From Frigidibacter sp. (lineage in GTDB: Bacteria; Pseudomonadota; Alphaproteobacteria; Rhodobacterales; Rhodobacteraceae): a stretch of 64,000 nt of DNA. The notes below the pieces were generated by a model. It was not told where the DNA came from and did not search any database. It saw only the letters and a list, made by a program, of their open reading frames with translations. The position numbers and the translations under genes were made by a program. The DNA lies in assembly GCF_030695035.1 (NCBI RefSeq), contig NZ_JAUYTT010000011.1, positions 1-64,000 on the forward strand, written 5' to 3'. Each line of letters begins with the position of its first letter. The stretch's first letter is position 1. Positions 16,822-24,824 of the stretch are shown piece after piece.

Positions 16822-17108
16822 CAGGACAGCAGCGCGCCCAGTTGCATCGCCATGCCCATATTGCCATCGACGGCCAGCTTGCCGGTCATGAAGGCAGCTG
16901 TGGGGTTGGTGTCGCCGCTGAGGATGCCCTGAAACGTCTCGGCAGACGCGGTCAGCGTCACATCGGCATCGTCGTCGCCGGCGCGGGCGCCGTTGCCGTC
17001 GATCATGATGGCGCCTTCGCCCTCGATCACGAACTTGGCAATTCCGGCAAAGCCGTCCGACAGCCGGTCATTCAGTGCGGCCACGGCCGAGGTGATGATC
17101 TCGCTCAT
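16821..17108 (-). CDS. SCP2 sterol-binding domain protein
   Basis: A 95-residue lipid-binding SCP2 domain. The core runs from GFAGIAKFVIEGEGAIMI to AFMTGKLAVDGNMGMAMQLG, the typical C-terminal signature. The frame extends upstream but the conserved start is MSEIITSAV at 17108. It probably binds acyl or polyisoprenoid lipids in the cytoplasm. Confidence 0.88.
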   Translation of the reverse strand: MSEIITSAVAALNDRLSDGFAGIAKFVIEGEGAIMIDGNGARAGDDDADVTLTASAETFQGILSGDTNPTAAFMTGKLAVDGNMGMAMQLGALLS

Positions 17109-17176
17109 TCGCATCCTCCAAAAGTGATGGCCGGGCTCTCGCATTCCCCGGCGCATGCGTTACACTTGTCCATGTT

Positions 17177-17734
17177 ATGCGTATTTTGACAGCCTTGCAC
17201 AAATATGCCGTGACGGCAGGACTGGCCCTGCTTCTGGCGGGCCCGGTGGCTGCGCAAGTGGCAGACACCGAAGAGTTGCTGCGCGAACTTGCCGATCCCG
17301 CCACCGAGGATTGGCAGCGTGTCGAATCCGATCTGTTGCGCGAATGGTCGAAATCCGGCTCCCCCTCGATGGATCTGCTGCTGCAACGCGGGCAAGAGGC
17401 GCTGGAGGCGGGCGATCCGCTGGCGGCGCTGGAGCATCTGACGGCCCTGACCGACCATGCGCCGGATTTCGCCGAAGGCTGGAACCTGCGCGCGACGGCC
17501 TTCTTCGTCGCCGGCCAGTTCGGCCCGGCGCTGGAGGATATCCGCCAGACCCTCGCCCTGAATCCGCAGCACTATGGCGCGCTCGCGGGGCTTGGCATGA
17601 TTCTCGAACAACTCGAACGCGAGGAGGACGCAGCGGCGGCCTATCGCGCGGCCCTTGCGGTCAACCCCCACCAGCCCGATCTGAACGAGGCGCTTACCCG
17701 GCTTGACCAGGCCACCGGGGGCACGGAACTCTAG
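17177..17734 (+). CDS. Secreted tetratricopeptide-repeat protein
   Basis: A 185-residue protein with a signal peptide (basic MRILTALHKY, hydrophobic stretch, AAQ cleavage region near residue 27) and about three TPR units (residues 75-180; for example NPQHYGALAGLGMILEQLER). It is likely a periplasmic scaffold; no partner is evident. It ends 13 nt before the helicase start. Confidence 0.85.
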   Translation: MRILTALHKYAVTAGLALLLAGPVAAQVADTEELLRELADPATEDWQRVESDLLREWSKSGSPSMDLLLQRGQEALEAGDPLAALEHLTALTDHAPDFAEGWNLRATAFFVAGQFGPALEDIRQTLALNPQHYGALAGLGMILEQLEREEDAAAAYRAALAVNPHQPDLNEALTRLDQATGGTEL

Positions 17735-17747
17735 GAGCCTTCGGATC

Positions 17748-20700
17748 ATGGCGAGCGAGACGAGGATCACGGCGGTCCTCGGGCCGACCAACACTGGCAA
17801 GACCCATTATGCCATCGAGCGGATGCTGGCGCACCGCACGGGGGTGATCGGCTTGCCGCTGCGCCTGCTGGCGCGCGAGGTCTATGACCGCGTGGTGGAA
17901 AAGCGTGGCCCTTCGGTGGTAGCGCTGATCACCGGCGAAGAGCGGATCGTGCCCGAGCGCACCCAGTACTGGGTGTGTACGGTGGAGGCGATGCCCGAAG
18001 GAATCGGCGCCGATTTCGTGGCCATCGACGAGATCCAGCTGTGTGCGGACCCGGAGCGCGGGCATGTCTTCACCGACCGCCTGCTGCGCTCGCGCGGGCT
18101 GCTGGAGACGATGTTCCTGGGCAGCCACACCATGCGTGGGGCGATTGCGGCGCTGGTGCCGCGGGTGCAGTTCGTGGGGCGCGAGCGGTTTTCGACGCTG
18201 ACCTATAATGGTTCGAAAAAGATAAGCCGGATGCCCCCACGCAGCGCCATAGTCGGGTTTTCGGTTGAAAATGTCTATGCCATCGCCGAACTGATCCGCC
18301 GCCAGAAGGGCGGCTGCGCGGTGGTCATGGGTGCGCTCAGCCCCCGCACCCGCAACGCGCAGGTGGCGCTCTATCAGAACGGCGACGTGGACTTCCTCGT
18401 CGCCACCGACGCCATAGGCATGGGCCTGAACCTCGACATCGGCCATGTCGCCTTCTCCGCCACCGCCAAGTTCGACGGCCGACGGATGCGGCACCTCTTC
18501 CCGCATGAGCTTGGCCAGATCGCAGGCCGCGCCGGCCGCCACACCCAGGCCGGCACCTTCGGCGTGACGGGCGAGGCGAGCGCGTTCGACGAAGACCTTG
18601 TGGACGCGCTGGAAAACCACCGTTTCGCCCCGATCAAGCGGCTCAGCTGGCGCAATTCGGCGCTGGAATTCGGCACCGTCGAAAAGCTCATCGCCTCGCT
18701 GGAAGCATCCACCAATGACGAATGGCTGACCCGCGCCCGCGAATCCGATGACGTGCTGGCGCTGAAAAGCCTGATCGAGGCCGGGGAGGTCCGCGGCCGA
18801 GTCACCGGCCCCAAAGACGTGAAGCTCCTGTGGGACGTTTGCCGCATCCCCGACTTCCGCGGCATCTCGGGCGCCGAACATGCCACCCTGCTGACGCGCA
18901 TCTTCGGCTTCCTGCGCGACGATGGCCATGTGTCCGACGATTGGCTGGCAACGCAGATCAAACGCATCGACCGGACCGAGGGCGATATAGACGCATTGTC
19001 CAAACGATTGGCGTTTATCCGCACATGGACCTACATCGCGCAGCGCAAAGGCTGGGTTTCCGACGAAAGCCATTGGCGCGGCGAGACGCGCGGGGTAGAA
19101 GACCGCCTGTCGGATGCGCTGCACGGTGCCCTGACCCAGCGTTTCGTGGACCGGCGCACCAGCGTATTGCTGCGGCGGCTCAAGCAGAAGGAGAGCCTTG
19201 TGGCCGAGGTTAACGACAAGGGCGAAGTGACGGTCGAGGGCGAGTTCGCCGGCCGTCTCGAAGGTTTCCGCTTCCAGCAGGACGCAAGCTCGTCCCCCGA
19301 TGCGGCGCGCACGCTGCGGCAGGCGGCCTATGAATCGCTGCGCCCCGAGTTCAGCCTGCGGGCCGACCGCTTCTACAACGCGCCCGATACGGAGCTGGAT
19401 TTCACCGAACAGGGCGGCCTGATGTGGGGCAGCACCGCGGTGGGCAAACTGGTCAAGGGCGCCGATGTGCTCAAGCCCGGTGTCGAGGCGTTTGTGGATG
19501 AAGAGGCTGGCACCGACGTGACCGAGAAGGTCAAGCGGCGGCTCCAGCACTTCATCGACCGCAAGACCAGCACCCTGTTCGAGCCGCTGCTGGCGATGAG
19601 CCGGGATGAGACGCTGACCGGGCTGGCCCGCGGCTTTGCCTTCCGGCTGGTGGAATCGTTGGGAGTGATCCCGCGCGAGACCGTGTCCGGCGAGGTGAAG
19701 GAGCTGGATCAGGAAGCCCGCTCCGCCCTGCGCAAGCATGGCGTGCGCTTTGGCCAGTACACGATTTTCCAGCAGGCACTGCTGAAACCGGCCCCGACTC
19801 GGCTGCGGCTGGTGCTGTGGAGCCTTGCCAACAACCTTGACGAGTTTCCGCAAAGCCCGCCCCCCGGGCTGGTGACGATCCCGAACATTCAGGACGTGCC
19901 GAAGACCTATTACACCCTGTCGGGCTACCACCCCGCAGGCACCCGCGCGATCCGCATCGACATGCTCGAACGGCTCGCGGACCTGCTGCGCGCCAAGGAC
20001 AGCCGCGCCGGCTTCGAGGCGACGGCCGACATGCTGTCGATCACCGGCATGACACTGGAGCAGTTCGCCGACCTGATGGGCGGCCTCGGCTACAAGGGCG
20101 AGAAGGCCGAGCGCGCGAAGGGGAAACCCGAGGTGAAGGCGGAGGCCAAGGTGGAGGCGAAGGCGGAGGCTCCGGCCGCTGCGGAGCCTGTGGCCGAAGC
20201 TGCGCCCGAGGCCGCTCCGGCCGAGGCGCCTGAGCCCGGCACCCAGTCCGGTGCCGAGGCTGCGGCAGAGACCTCTCCCGAGGCTGTCGAGGCCGCGGCG
20301 GAGGAGCTGGGAGCGGAGCCTGTTGCTGAACCGGTTGCAGAGCCTGTCGCCGAGCCGGAAGCGGCTGCCGAACCCACCGCCAACCCGATTCCCGAGGGCG
20401 AATCGGCCGCTCCGGCGGCGGAGCTGGAAAGTTACTACACGTTCACTTGGGCCCCGCGTCCGCGCGGCAACCGCGGCGAGCCGCGGGGCGAGCGTGGTCC
20501 GCGCCGCGAGGGTGCTGCCCCGCAAGGCCAGCGCCGCGAGGCTGCCGCTCCGGGTGCTGCACCGACTGGCGATCGTGCGCCGCGCGAAAAGCGCGAGCCG
20601 CGGCCTCAAGGTGATCGTCCGCAAGGGGATCGGCCTCAGGGAGATCGTCCCCAAGGCGACCGTCCTCAGGGCGACCGCCCCCGCGGCGAGGGCAAGCCGC

Positions 20701-20873
20701 GCGAGGACCGCCACGGCGGCAAGCCCGCGGGCAAGTATGGCGACAAGGGCGGCAAGCCCCGCAGCCGCGAGGAAGACCGTCCCCGCAGCTATGAGGCGCG
20801 CCCGCCCAAAGAGCAGAAGATCGACCCGGACAACCCCTTCGCCATTCTGGCAGCCTTGCGCGACCGGAAGTAA
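17748..20873 (+). CDS. SUV3-like DExH RNA helicase
   Basis: A 1041-residue superfamily 2 helicase related to mitochondrial SUV3. Walker A GPTNTGKT is at residues 12-19; motif II DEIQ starts at Asp94; motifs V/VI appear as FLVATDAIGMGLNLDIGHV and QIAGRAGRHTQ. A SUV3-type C-terminal region follows, then a long low-complexity tail from about residue 780 with an Ala/Glu-rich part and an Arg/Gly/Pro-rich part that includes five GDRPQ-type pentapeptide repeats (about residues 953-977). AGGAG precedes the ATG at 17748. It probably unwinds structured RNA during decay. Confidence 0.9.
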   Translation: MASETRITAVLGPTNTGKTHYAIERMLAHRTGVIGLPLRLLAREVYDRVVEKRGPSVVALITGEERIVPERTQYWVCTVEAMPEGIGADFVAIDEIQLCADPERGHVFTDRLLRSRGLLETMFLGSHTMRGAIAALVPRVQFVGRERFSTLTYNGSKKISRMPPRSAIVGFSVENVYAIAELIRRQKGGCAVVMGALSPRTRNAQVALYQNGDVDFLVATDAIGMGLNLDIGHVAFSATAKFDGRRMRHLFPHELGQIAGRAGRHTQAGTFGVTGEASAFDEDLVDALENHRFAPIKRLSWRNSALEFGTVEKLIASLEASTNDEWLTRARESDDVLALKSLIEAGEVRGRVTGPKDVKLLWDVCRIPDFRGISGAEHATLLTRIFGFLRDDGHVSDDWLATQIKRIDRTEGDIDALSKRLAFIRTWTYIAQRKGWVSDESHWRGETRGVEDRLSDALHGALTQRFVDRRTSVLLRRLKQKESLVAEVNDKGEVTVEGEFAGRLEGFRFQQDASSSPDAARTLRQAAYESLRPEFSLRADRFYNAPDTELDFTEQGGLMWGSTAVGKLVKGADVLKPGVEAFVDEEAGTDVTEKVKRRLQHFIDRKTSTLFEPLLAMSRDETLTGLARGFAFRLVESLGVIPRETVSGEVKELDQEARSALRKHGVRFGQYTIFQQALLKPAPTRLRLVLWSLANNLDEFPQSPPPGLVTIPNIQDVPKTYYTLSGYHPAGTRAIRIDMLERLADLLRAKDSRAGFEATADMLSITGMTLEQFADLMGGLGYKGEKAERAKGKPEVKAEAKVEAKAEAPAAAEPVAEAAPEAAPAEAPEPGTQSGAEAAAETSPEAVEAAAEELGAEPVAEPVAEPVAEPEAAAEPTANPIPEGESAAPAAELESYYTFTWAPRPRGNRGEPRGERGPRREGAAPQGQRREAAAPGAAPTGDRAPREKREPRPQGDRPQGDRPQGDRPQGDRPQGDRPRGEGKPREDRHGGKPAGKYGDKGGKPRSREEDRPRSYEARPPKEQKIDPDNPFAILAALRDRK
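20604..20678 (+). repeat. Five in-frame 15-bp units coding PQGDR
   Basis: Tandem pentapeptide units within the helicase tail. The five DNA copies use different synonymous codons for Pro, Gln, Gly, Asp and Arg, so the repeat is kept at protein level and is not a fresh DNA duplication. Confidence 0.8.
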
Positions 20874-20876
20874 CCC

Positions 20877-21200
20877 TTGCCAGAGGCGCGGCTGACGCTT
20901 CGTCTCGACAAATGGCTGGTCTTCGCCCGGTTGGCGCGGACCCGGGGCACGGCGGCTGCGCTGATCGAAGCGGGGCACTTGCGGGTCAATGGCCAGCGGG
21001 TGCTGCGCCCGGCGCATCAGGTGGGGAAGGGGGACACCCTGACCCTGCCGCTGGGGCCCCGGGTGCGACTGCTGCGGATCCTCGCTTGCGGCACCCGCCG
21101 CGGCCCGGCCGCCGAGGCGGCCGCGCTCTACCTGGACCTTGACGCGCCTCAGGAAACGCCTGTGCCGCGCCAGCCCGAAGGCCCGGAACACGCGTCCTGA
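20877..21200 (+). CDS. S4-domain RNA-binding protein (Hsp15-like)
   Basis: A 107-residue protein with an S4 fold: LRLDKWLVFARLARTRG followed by EAGHLRVNGQRVLRPAHQV, as in heat-shock protein 15 (HslR), which binds stalled 50S subunits. The start codon is TTG at 20877, 3 nt after the helicase stop, and there is no good alternative ATG. The same strand and tight spacing suggest an operon with the SUV3-like helicase, fitting a shared role in RNA handling. Confidence 0.87.
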   Translation: MPEARLTLRLDKWLVFARLARTRGTAAALIEAGHLRVNGQRVLRPAHQVGKGDTLTLPLGPRVRLLRILACGTRRGPAAEAAALYLDLDAPQETPVPRQPEGPEHAS

Positions 21201-21246
21201 TCCGTGCCCGAACGCCGCAGCGCCCGTCTTTCCTGCGCAGCCGCGC

Positions 21247-21275
21247 TTGATCCCTGCCGCGGCGCCGGATAACAC
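21247..21275 (+). promoter_or_regulatory. Candidate sigma-70 promoter of fdxA
   Basis: TTGATC (21247-21252), a 17-nt spacer and TAACAC (21270-21275), about 30 nt upstream of the fdxA ATG. The last T of the -10 element is absent, as is common in Rhodobacter. Confidence 0.4.
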
Positions 21276-21308
21276 CCCTGAAAAGCCAGAGCTTCGTGAA
21301 GGCCCGCC

Positions 21309-21647
21309 ATGACCTATGTCGTCACCGACAACTGCATCGCCTGCAAATACACCGACTGTGTTGAGGTCTGTCCGGTGGACTGCTTCTACGAAGGTGAGAA
21401 CACGCTGGTGATCCACCCCGACGAATGCATCGATTGCGGGGTCTGCGAGCCGGAATGCCCCGCCGATGCCATCCGCCCCGATACCGAGCCGGACATGGAC
21501 AAGTGGGTGGAATTCAACCGGAAATACTCCGAGATGTGGCCGGTCATCACGCAGAAGCGCGATCCCTTGCCCGAGGCGGCCGAGCGCGATGGCGAGAGCG
21601 GCAAGCTGGAGAAATACTTCAGCGAAGCACCGGGCCAGGGCGACTGA
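21309..21647 (+). CDS. fdxA: 7Fe ferredoxin FdxA
   Basis: A 112-residue soluble ferredoxin of the Azotobacter FdI type. By alignment with that family, Cys9, Cys17 and Cys50 would bind the 3Fe-4S cluster, and Cys21, Cys40, Cys43 and Cys46 the 4Fe-4S cluster. The C-terminal extension ([14 protein letters not shown]) is typical. FdxA precedes carD in many Rhodobacteraceae, as here. Confidence 0.95.
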   Translation: MTYVVTDNCIACKYTDCVEVCPVDCFYEGENTLVIHPDECIDCGVCEPECPADAIRPDTEPDMDKWVEFNRKYSEMWPVITQKRDPLPEAAERDGESGKLEKYFSEAPGQGD

Positions 21648-21788
21648 GTCGCAACGATTCGGGCCGAGTCGCGGGGGCCGGTACGGGTTTGGGCTTGGCG
21701 CGCTGTTGCACAGCACCCTGCAGGGGCTTGAGATTCCACGCACTCCTGCCGCCGCTTGGGCGCGTGTAAACTCATTTTCCGCGCCGCT

Positions 21789-21816
21789 TTGAAATCGCGG
21801 AATTTTCTGCTATATT
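21789..21816 (+). promoter_or_regulatory. Probable carD promoter (retains the final -10 T)
   Basis: TTGAAA (21789-21794), a 16-nt spacer and TATATT (21811-21816), preceded by TGC, an extended -10 motif. The leader to the carD ATG is about 150 nt. The rest of the fdxA-carD gap (21648-21788 and 21817-21975) shows no gene, only modest inverted repeats. Confidence 0.6.
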
Positions 21817-21975
21817 TCCTTCACAATGGACCTGGATACCTGACACCATCCGCGGCGCTGCTCGCCCGTGAGGTGGTTTCTCAGCGCCAAAATGAAGTTG
21901 ATTGCGGGGGCCATCGCGCCGCCGCGGTGGGATTTCTTGGCTTTGAGGCATGGTGCCGTGCAAGGAAACGACTGA

Positions 21976-22485
21976 ATGACCAAGACCAAGAAATCCGATT
22001 TCCGCCCCAACGACTTCGTCGTCTACCCGGCGCATGGCGTCGGCAAGATCATGTCGATCGAAGAGCAGGAGATCGCCGGCCTGAAGCTGGAACTGTTCGT
22101 CATCTCGTTCGAAAAGGACAAGATGACCCTGCGCGTGCCGACCCACAAGGCGACCGAGATCGGGATGCGCTCGCTCTCGACCCCCGACGTGGTGACCCGC
22201 GCGCTGGAGACGCTGAAGGGCAAGGCCAAGGTCAAGCGGGCGATGTGGTCGCGCCGGGCGCAGGAATATGAACAGAAGATCAACTCCGGCGACCTGATGG
22301 CGATTGCCGAGGTGGTCCGCGACCTGCACCGCACCGACGACCAGCGCGAGCAGTCCTATTCCGAGCGCCAGCTGTATGAAGCGGCGCTGGAACGTCTGAC
22401 CCGCGAAGTCGCCGCCGTGTCGGGCGTGGACGAGGCCGGCGCCGCGAAGAAGGTCGATGACGTGCTGGTTTCGCGCGCCGCCTGA
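21976..22485 (+). CDS. carD: CarD family RNA polymerase-binding regulator
   Basis: A 169-residue global transcription activator that binds the RNA polymerase beta subunit and stabilises open complexes. The N-terminal Tudor-like RNAP-interaction domain begins at NDFVVYPAHGVGKI; the C-terminal helical DNA-binding domain holds the conserved Trp in AMWSRRAQEYEQKI. In R. sphaeroides CarD activates the many promoters that lack the final -10 T and represses its own. A strong terminator follows. Confidence 0.95.
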   Translation: MTKTKKSDFRPNDFVVYPAHGVGKIMSIEEQEIAGLKLELFVISFEKDKMTLRVPTHKATEIGMRSLSTPDVVTRALETLKGKAKVKRAMWSRRAQEYEQKINSGDLMAIAEVVRDLHRTDDQREQSYSERQLYEAALERLTREVAAVSGVDEAGAAKKVDDVLVSRAA

Positions 22486-22507
22486 GGGTTGCGGACTAGA
22501 GATAAGA

Positions 22508-22540
22508 GGGCCGCGGGGCGATCCGCGGCCCTTTCTGTTT
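22508..22540 (+). terminator. Rho-independent terminator after carD
   Basis: Stem GGGCCGCGG (22508-22516) pairs with CCGCGGCCC (22523-22531) across a 6-nt loop, followed by TTTCTGTTT. It begins 22 nt after the carD stop. Confidence 0.88.
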
Positions 22541-22563
22541 CTCGGCTTCGCATCGGTCGGTGT

Positions 22564-22772
22564 GGGCGGGAACAGGCGAGGCATTGCCTCGCCCCGCTCG
22601 CGCGAGACCTGTCCACCAGAGCCGCTGGCATCAGAGACCGACTGAGGCCAGCCAGACCTGGCGGGCGAGAAGCGCCCGCCAGGTCGGGGCGGGCGCTGGC
22701 CGGGCCCTTTGGGGCCTGTGCAGGTTGAAAGGTCGCGGCGTGGCGAAGGCGATGGCCTTTGCCAAGGAGAGC
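22564..22772 (+). repeat. Multi-hairpin intergenic repeat of about 210 bp, copy A
   Basis: Homologous, in opposite orientation, to 48281-48500. It contains a palindrome GGCGAGGCA-T-TGCCTCGCC (22575-22593), a 13-bp stem GACCTGGCGGGCG (22655-22667) with its complement at 22673-22685, a block ending GGGCCCTTTGGGG, and a conserved end GGCGAAGGCGATGGCCTT. It lies between carD and the convergent Kef-type gene. Short reading frames across it have no family features. Confidence 0.85.
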
Positions 22773-22823
22773 AGGGCAGGGAGAAACCAAGTGGCGCCAG
22801 CGGCACCGCCCCGGCACTCCCTC

Positions 22824-24686
22824 TCACCCCGCCTTCTTCTGCCCCTCCTGCGCCGCGAAATGTTCCGTCAGCGCCGCTTCCAGATCGCGGCTCAGCTCCT
22901 GGCTGCGGGCGAGGTATTCGGCATTCTCCTCAACCGGGATCCCCGGCTTCCAGACCTGCGCCAGATCTCGCACGGCCGCCCGGTCGAGCTTGAAGAAGAT
23001 CCGCTCGGCCTCGGCGGCCTCGAAATCCGACAGGCCCGAGTTTTCCAGCACATAGCGCGCCGCCCGCAGGCTGCTGTCGAACAACTCGCGCACGATGTCA
23101 TTGGCCCCGGCCTTGTAGAGCTCGAACACATGCACCCGGTCGCGGGCGCGGGCGATGATGTGCAGGTCGGGCCGCATCCGCCGCGCATAGCTGACCAGCC
23201 GGATCGCCGCCTCTTTGTTATCAAGGCACACCACCAGGATCCGCGCCTTCTCCAGCCCCGCCGCTTTCAGCAGTTCGGGCCGGGTCGGATCGCCGAAATA
23301 GCCCTTGAAGCCGAATTTCCGCATCAGCCGGATGGTGGCAAGGTCATGGTCCAGCACCGTGGTCTTGAAGCCAGACATGGTGACCATCCGGTTCACCACC
23401 TGCCCAAAGCGGCCGATGCCGGCGATGATGATCGGCTCTGGCGCGTCGATGTCATCGGCCTTGACGGGCTCGGCGCTGTCGGTCAGGCGGCGGGCAAGGT
23501 AGTCGTGCAAGATGAAGAACAGCGGCGTCAGCAGCATCGACAGCGCCACCACCATCATCAGCACCTGCGCCGTGCCGCTTGGCAAGATCCGCTGGCCGAG
23601 CGCGAAGGAGATCAGCACGAAGCCGAATTCCCCCGCCTGCGCCAGCCCCAGCGTGAACAGCCAGCGGTCGCGCCCGTGGATCCCGAAGATCCGCGCCAGC
23701 ACGTATAGCACCGCGCCCTTGGCCCCCATCAGTGCCAGCGTCAGTCCGATCAGCTGCGCAGGCGCGCTGAACAGCAGGCCCGTATCGATCCCGGCGCCAA
23801 CGGTGATGAAGAACAGCCCCAGCAGCAGCCCCTTGAAGGGCGCAATGTCCGACTCCAGCTCGTGCCGGAACTCCGAGTTCGCCAGCACCACCCCTGCCAG
23901 GAAGGTGCCAAGCGCCGGTGACAGGCCCACCAGCGTCATCAGCGAGGCGATGCCCACGACAATCGCCAGCGCCAGGGCGGTATTGATCTCGCGCAGCCGC
24001 GCGGCATGGACCCAGTGGAAGGCCGGGCGGATCAGGTAATGCCCCGCCAGCACCACCGCCGCCACCGCGCCAAGCGTCACCAGCGTGACGCCCCAGCCGG
24101 GCAGGCTCTGGATCATGCTGACCGCAGCATGTTCCCCATGCGCGGCATCGGCCTGCGCCAGCGCCCGTGCGCCGGGCAGCGCCAGCAGCGGCAGCAGCGC
24201 CAGCATCGGGATCACAGCAATATCCTGCGTCAGCAGCACCGCAAAGGTGGACCGCCCGCCCGCCGTCTGCATCAGCCGCTTTTCATCCAGCGTCTGCAGC
24301 ACGATAGCGGTCGAGGACAGCGCAAGGATCGCCCCCACCGCCAACGCCACCCGCCACTCCTGCCCGAAGGCCAGCAGCAGGGCGGCGACCAGCAGCATGG
24401 TGCCCACCACCTGCAGCCCGCCAAGCCCGACCAGCTTGTCGCGCATTGCCCAGAGCGCCCGCGGCTCCAGCTCCAGCCCGATCAGGAACAGCATCATCAC
24501 CACGCCGAATTCGGCAAAATGCTGAAGGTCGGCCATTTCCGATCCGACCAACCCCAGCACCGGGCCGATCACCACGCCCGCCAGCAGATATCCCAGCACC
24601 GAGCCGAGCCCGAGCCGCGAGGCAATCGGCACGGCGATCACCATCGCGATCAGGTAGAGCGTGGCCTGGAAAAGGAAGGCGTCCAT
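22824..24686 (-). CDS. CPA2-family K+/H+ antiporter (KefB/KefC/YbaL-like)
   Basis: A 620-residue inner-membrane antiporter. About twelve transmembrane helices fill residues 1-390 (LSSTAIVLQTL and SPALGTFLAGVVLANSEF are characteristic). A cytosolic Rossmann TrkA-N domain follows (IIIAGIGRFGQVV near residue 405) that gates transport by nucleotide or thiol ligands. It probably exchanges K+ for H+. It runs convergently towards carD. Confidence 0.92.
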   Translation of the reverse strand: MDAFLFQATLYLIAMVIAVPIASRLGLGSVLGYLLAGVVIGPVLGLVGSEMADLQHFAEFGVVMMLFLIGLELEPRALWAMRDKLVGLGGLQVVGTMLLVAALLLAFGQEWRVALAVGAILALSSTAIVLQTLDEKRLMQTAGGRSTFAVLLTQDIAVIPMLALLPLLALPGARALAQADAAHGEHAAVSMIQSLPGWGVTLVTLGAVAAVVLAGHYLIRPAFHWVHAARLREINTALALAIVVGIASLMTLVGLSPALGTFLAGVVLANSEFRHELESDIAPFKGLLLGLFFITVGAGIDTGLLFSAPAQLIGLTLALMGAKGAVLYVLARIFGIHGRDRWLFTLGLAQAGEFGFVLISFALGQRILPSGTAQVLMMVVALSMLLTPLFFILHDYLARRLTDSAEPVKADDIDAPEPIIIAGIGRFGQVVNRMVTMSGFKTTVLDHDLATIRLMRKFGFKGYFGDPTRPELLKAAGLEKARILVVCLDNKEAAIRLVSYARRMRPDLHIIARARDRVHVFELYKAGANDIVRELFDSSLRAARYVLENSGLSDFEAAEAERIFFKLDRAAVRDLAQVWKPGIPVEENAEYLARSQELSRDLEAALTEHFAAQEGQKKAG

Positions 24687-24824
24687 GTCGGTCCGGTCAA
24701 TGAATTTGCAAGGCCCGGGGCGGGATGCCGGTACAGCTTAGGCGGGGTGCCGTTTGATTGCCAGCCGCCAACAGGCGCGGCGGCGGGCTAGTTTCGCATC
24801 ATTTGACGGGGTGCGCCGGTGAGA

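Noticed and set aside
17694-21743. A 1349-codon open frame antisense to the SUV3-like helicase, S4 and fdxA genes
   Set aside because: Shadow frame spanning three real genes and their gaps; no domain features.
22560-23708. A 382-codon plus-strand frame starting in repeat copy A
   Set aside because: It continues antisense through the Kef-type antiporter gene and has no features of its own.
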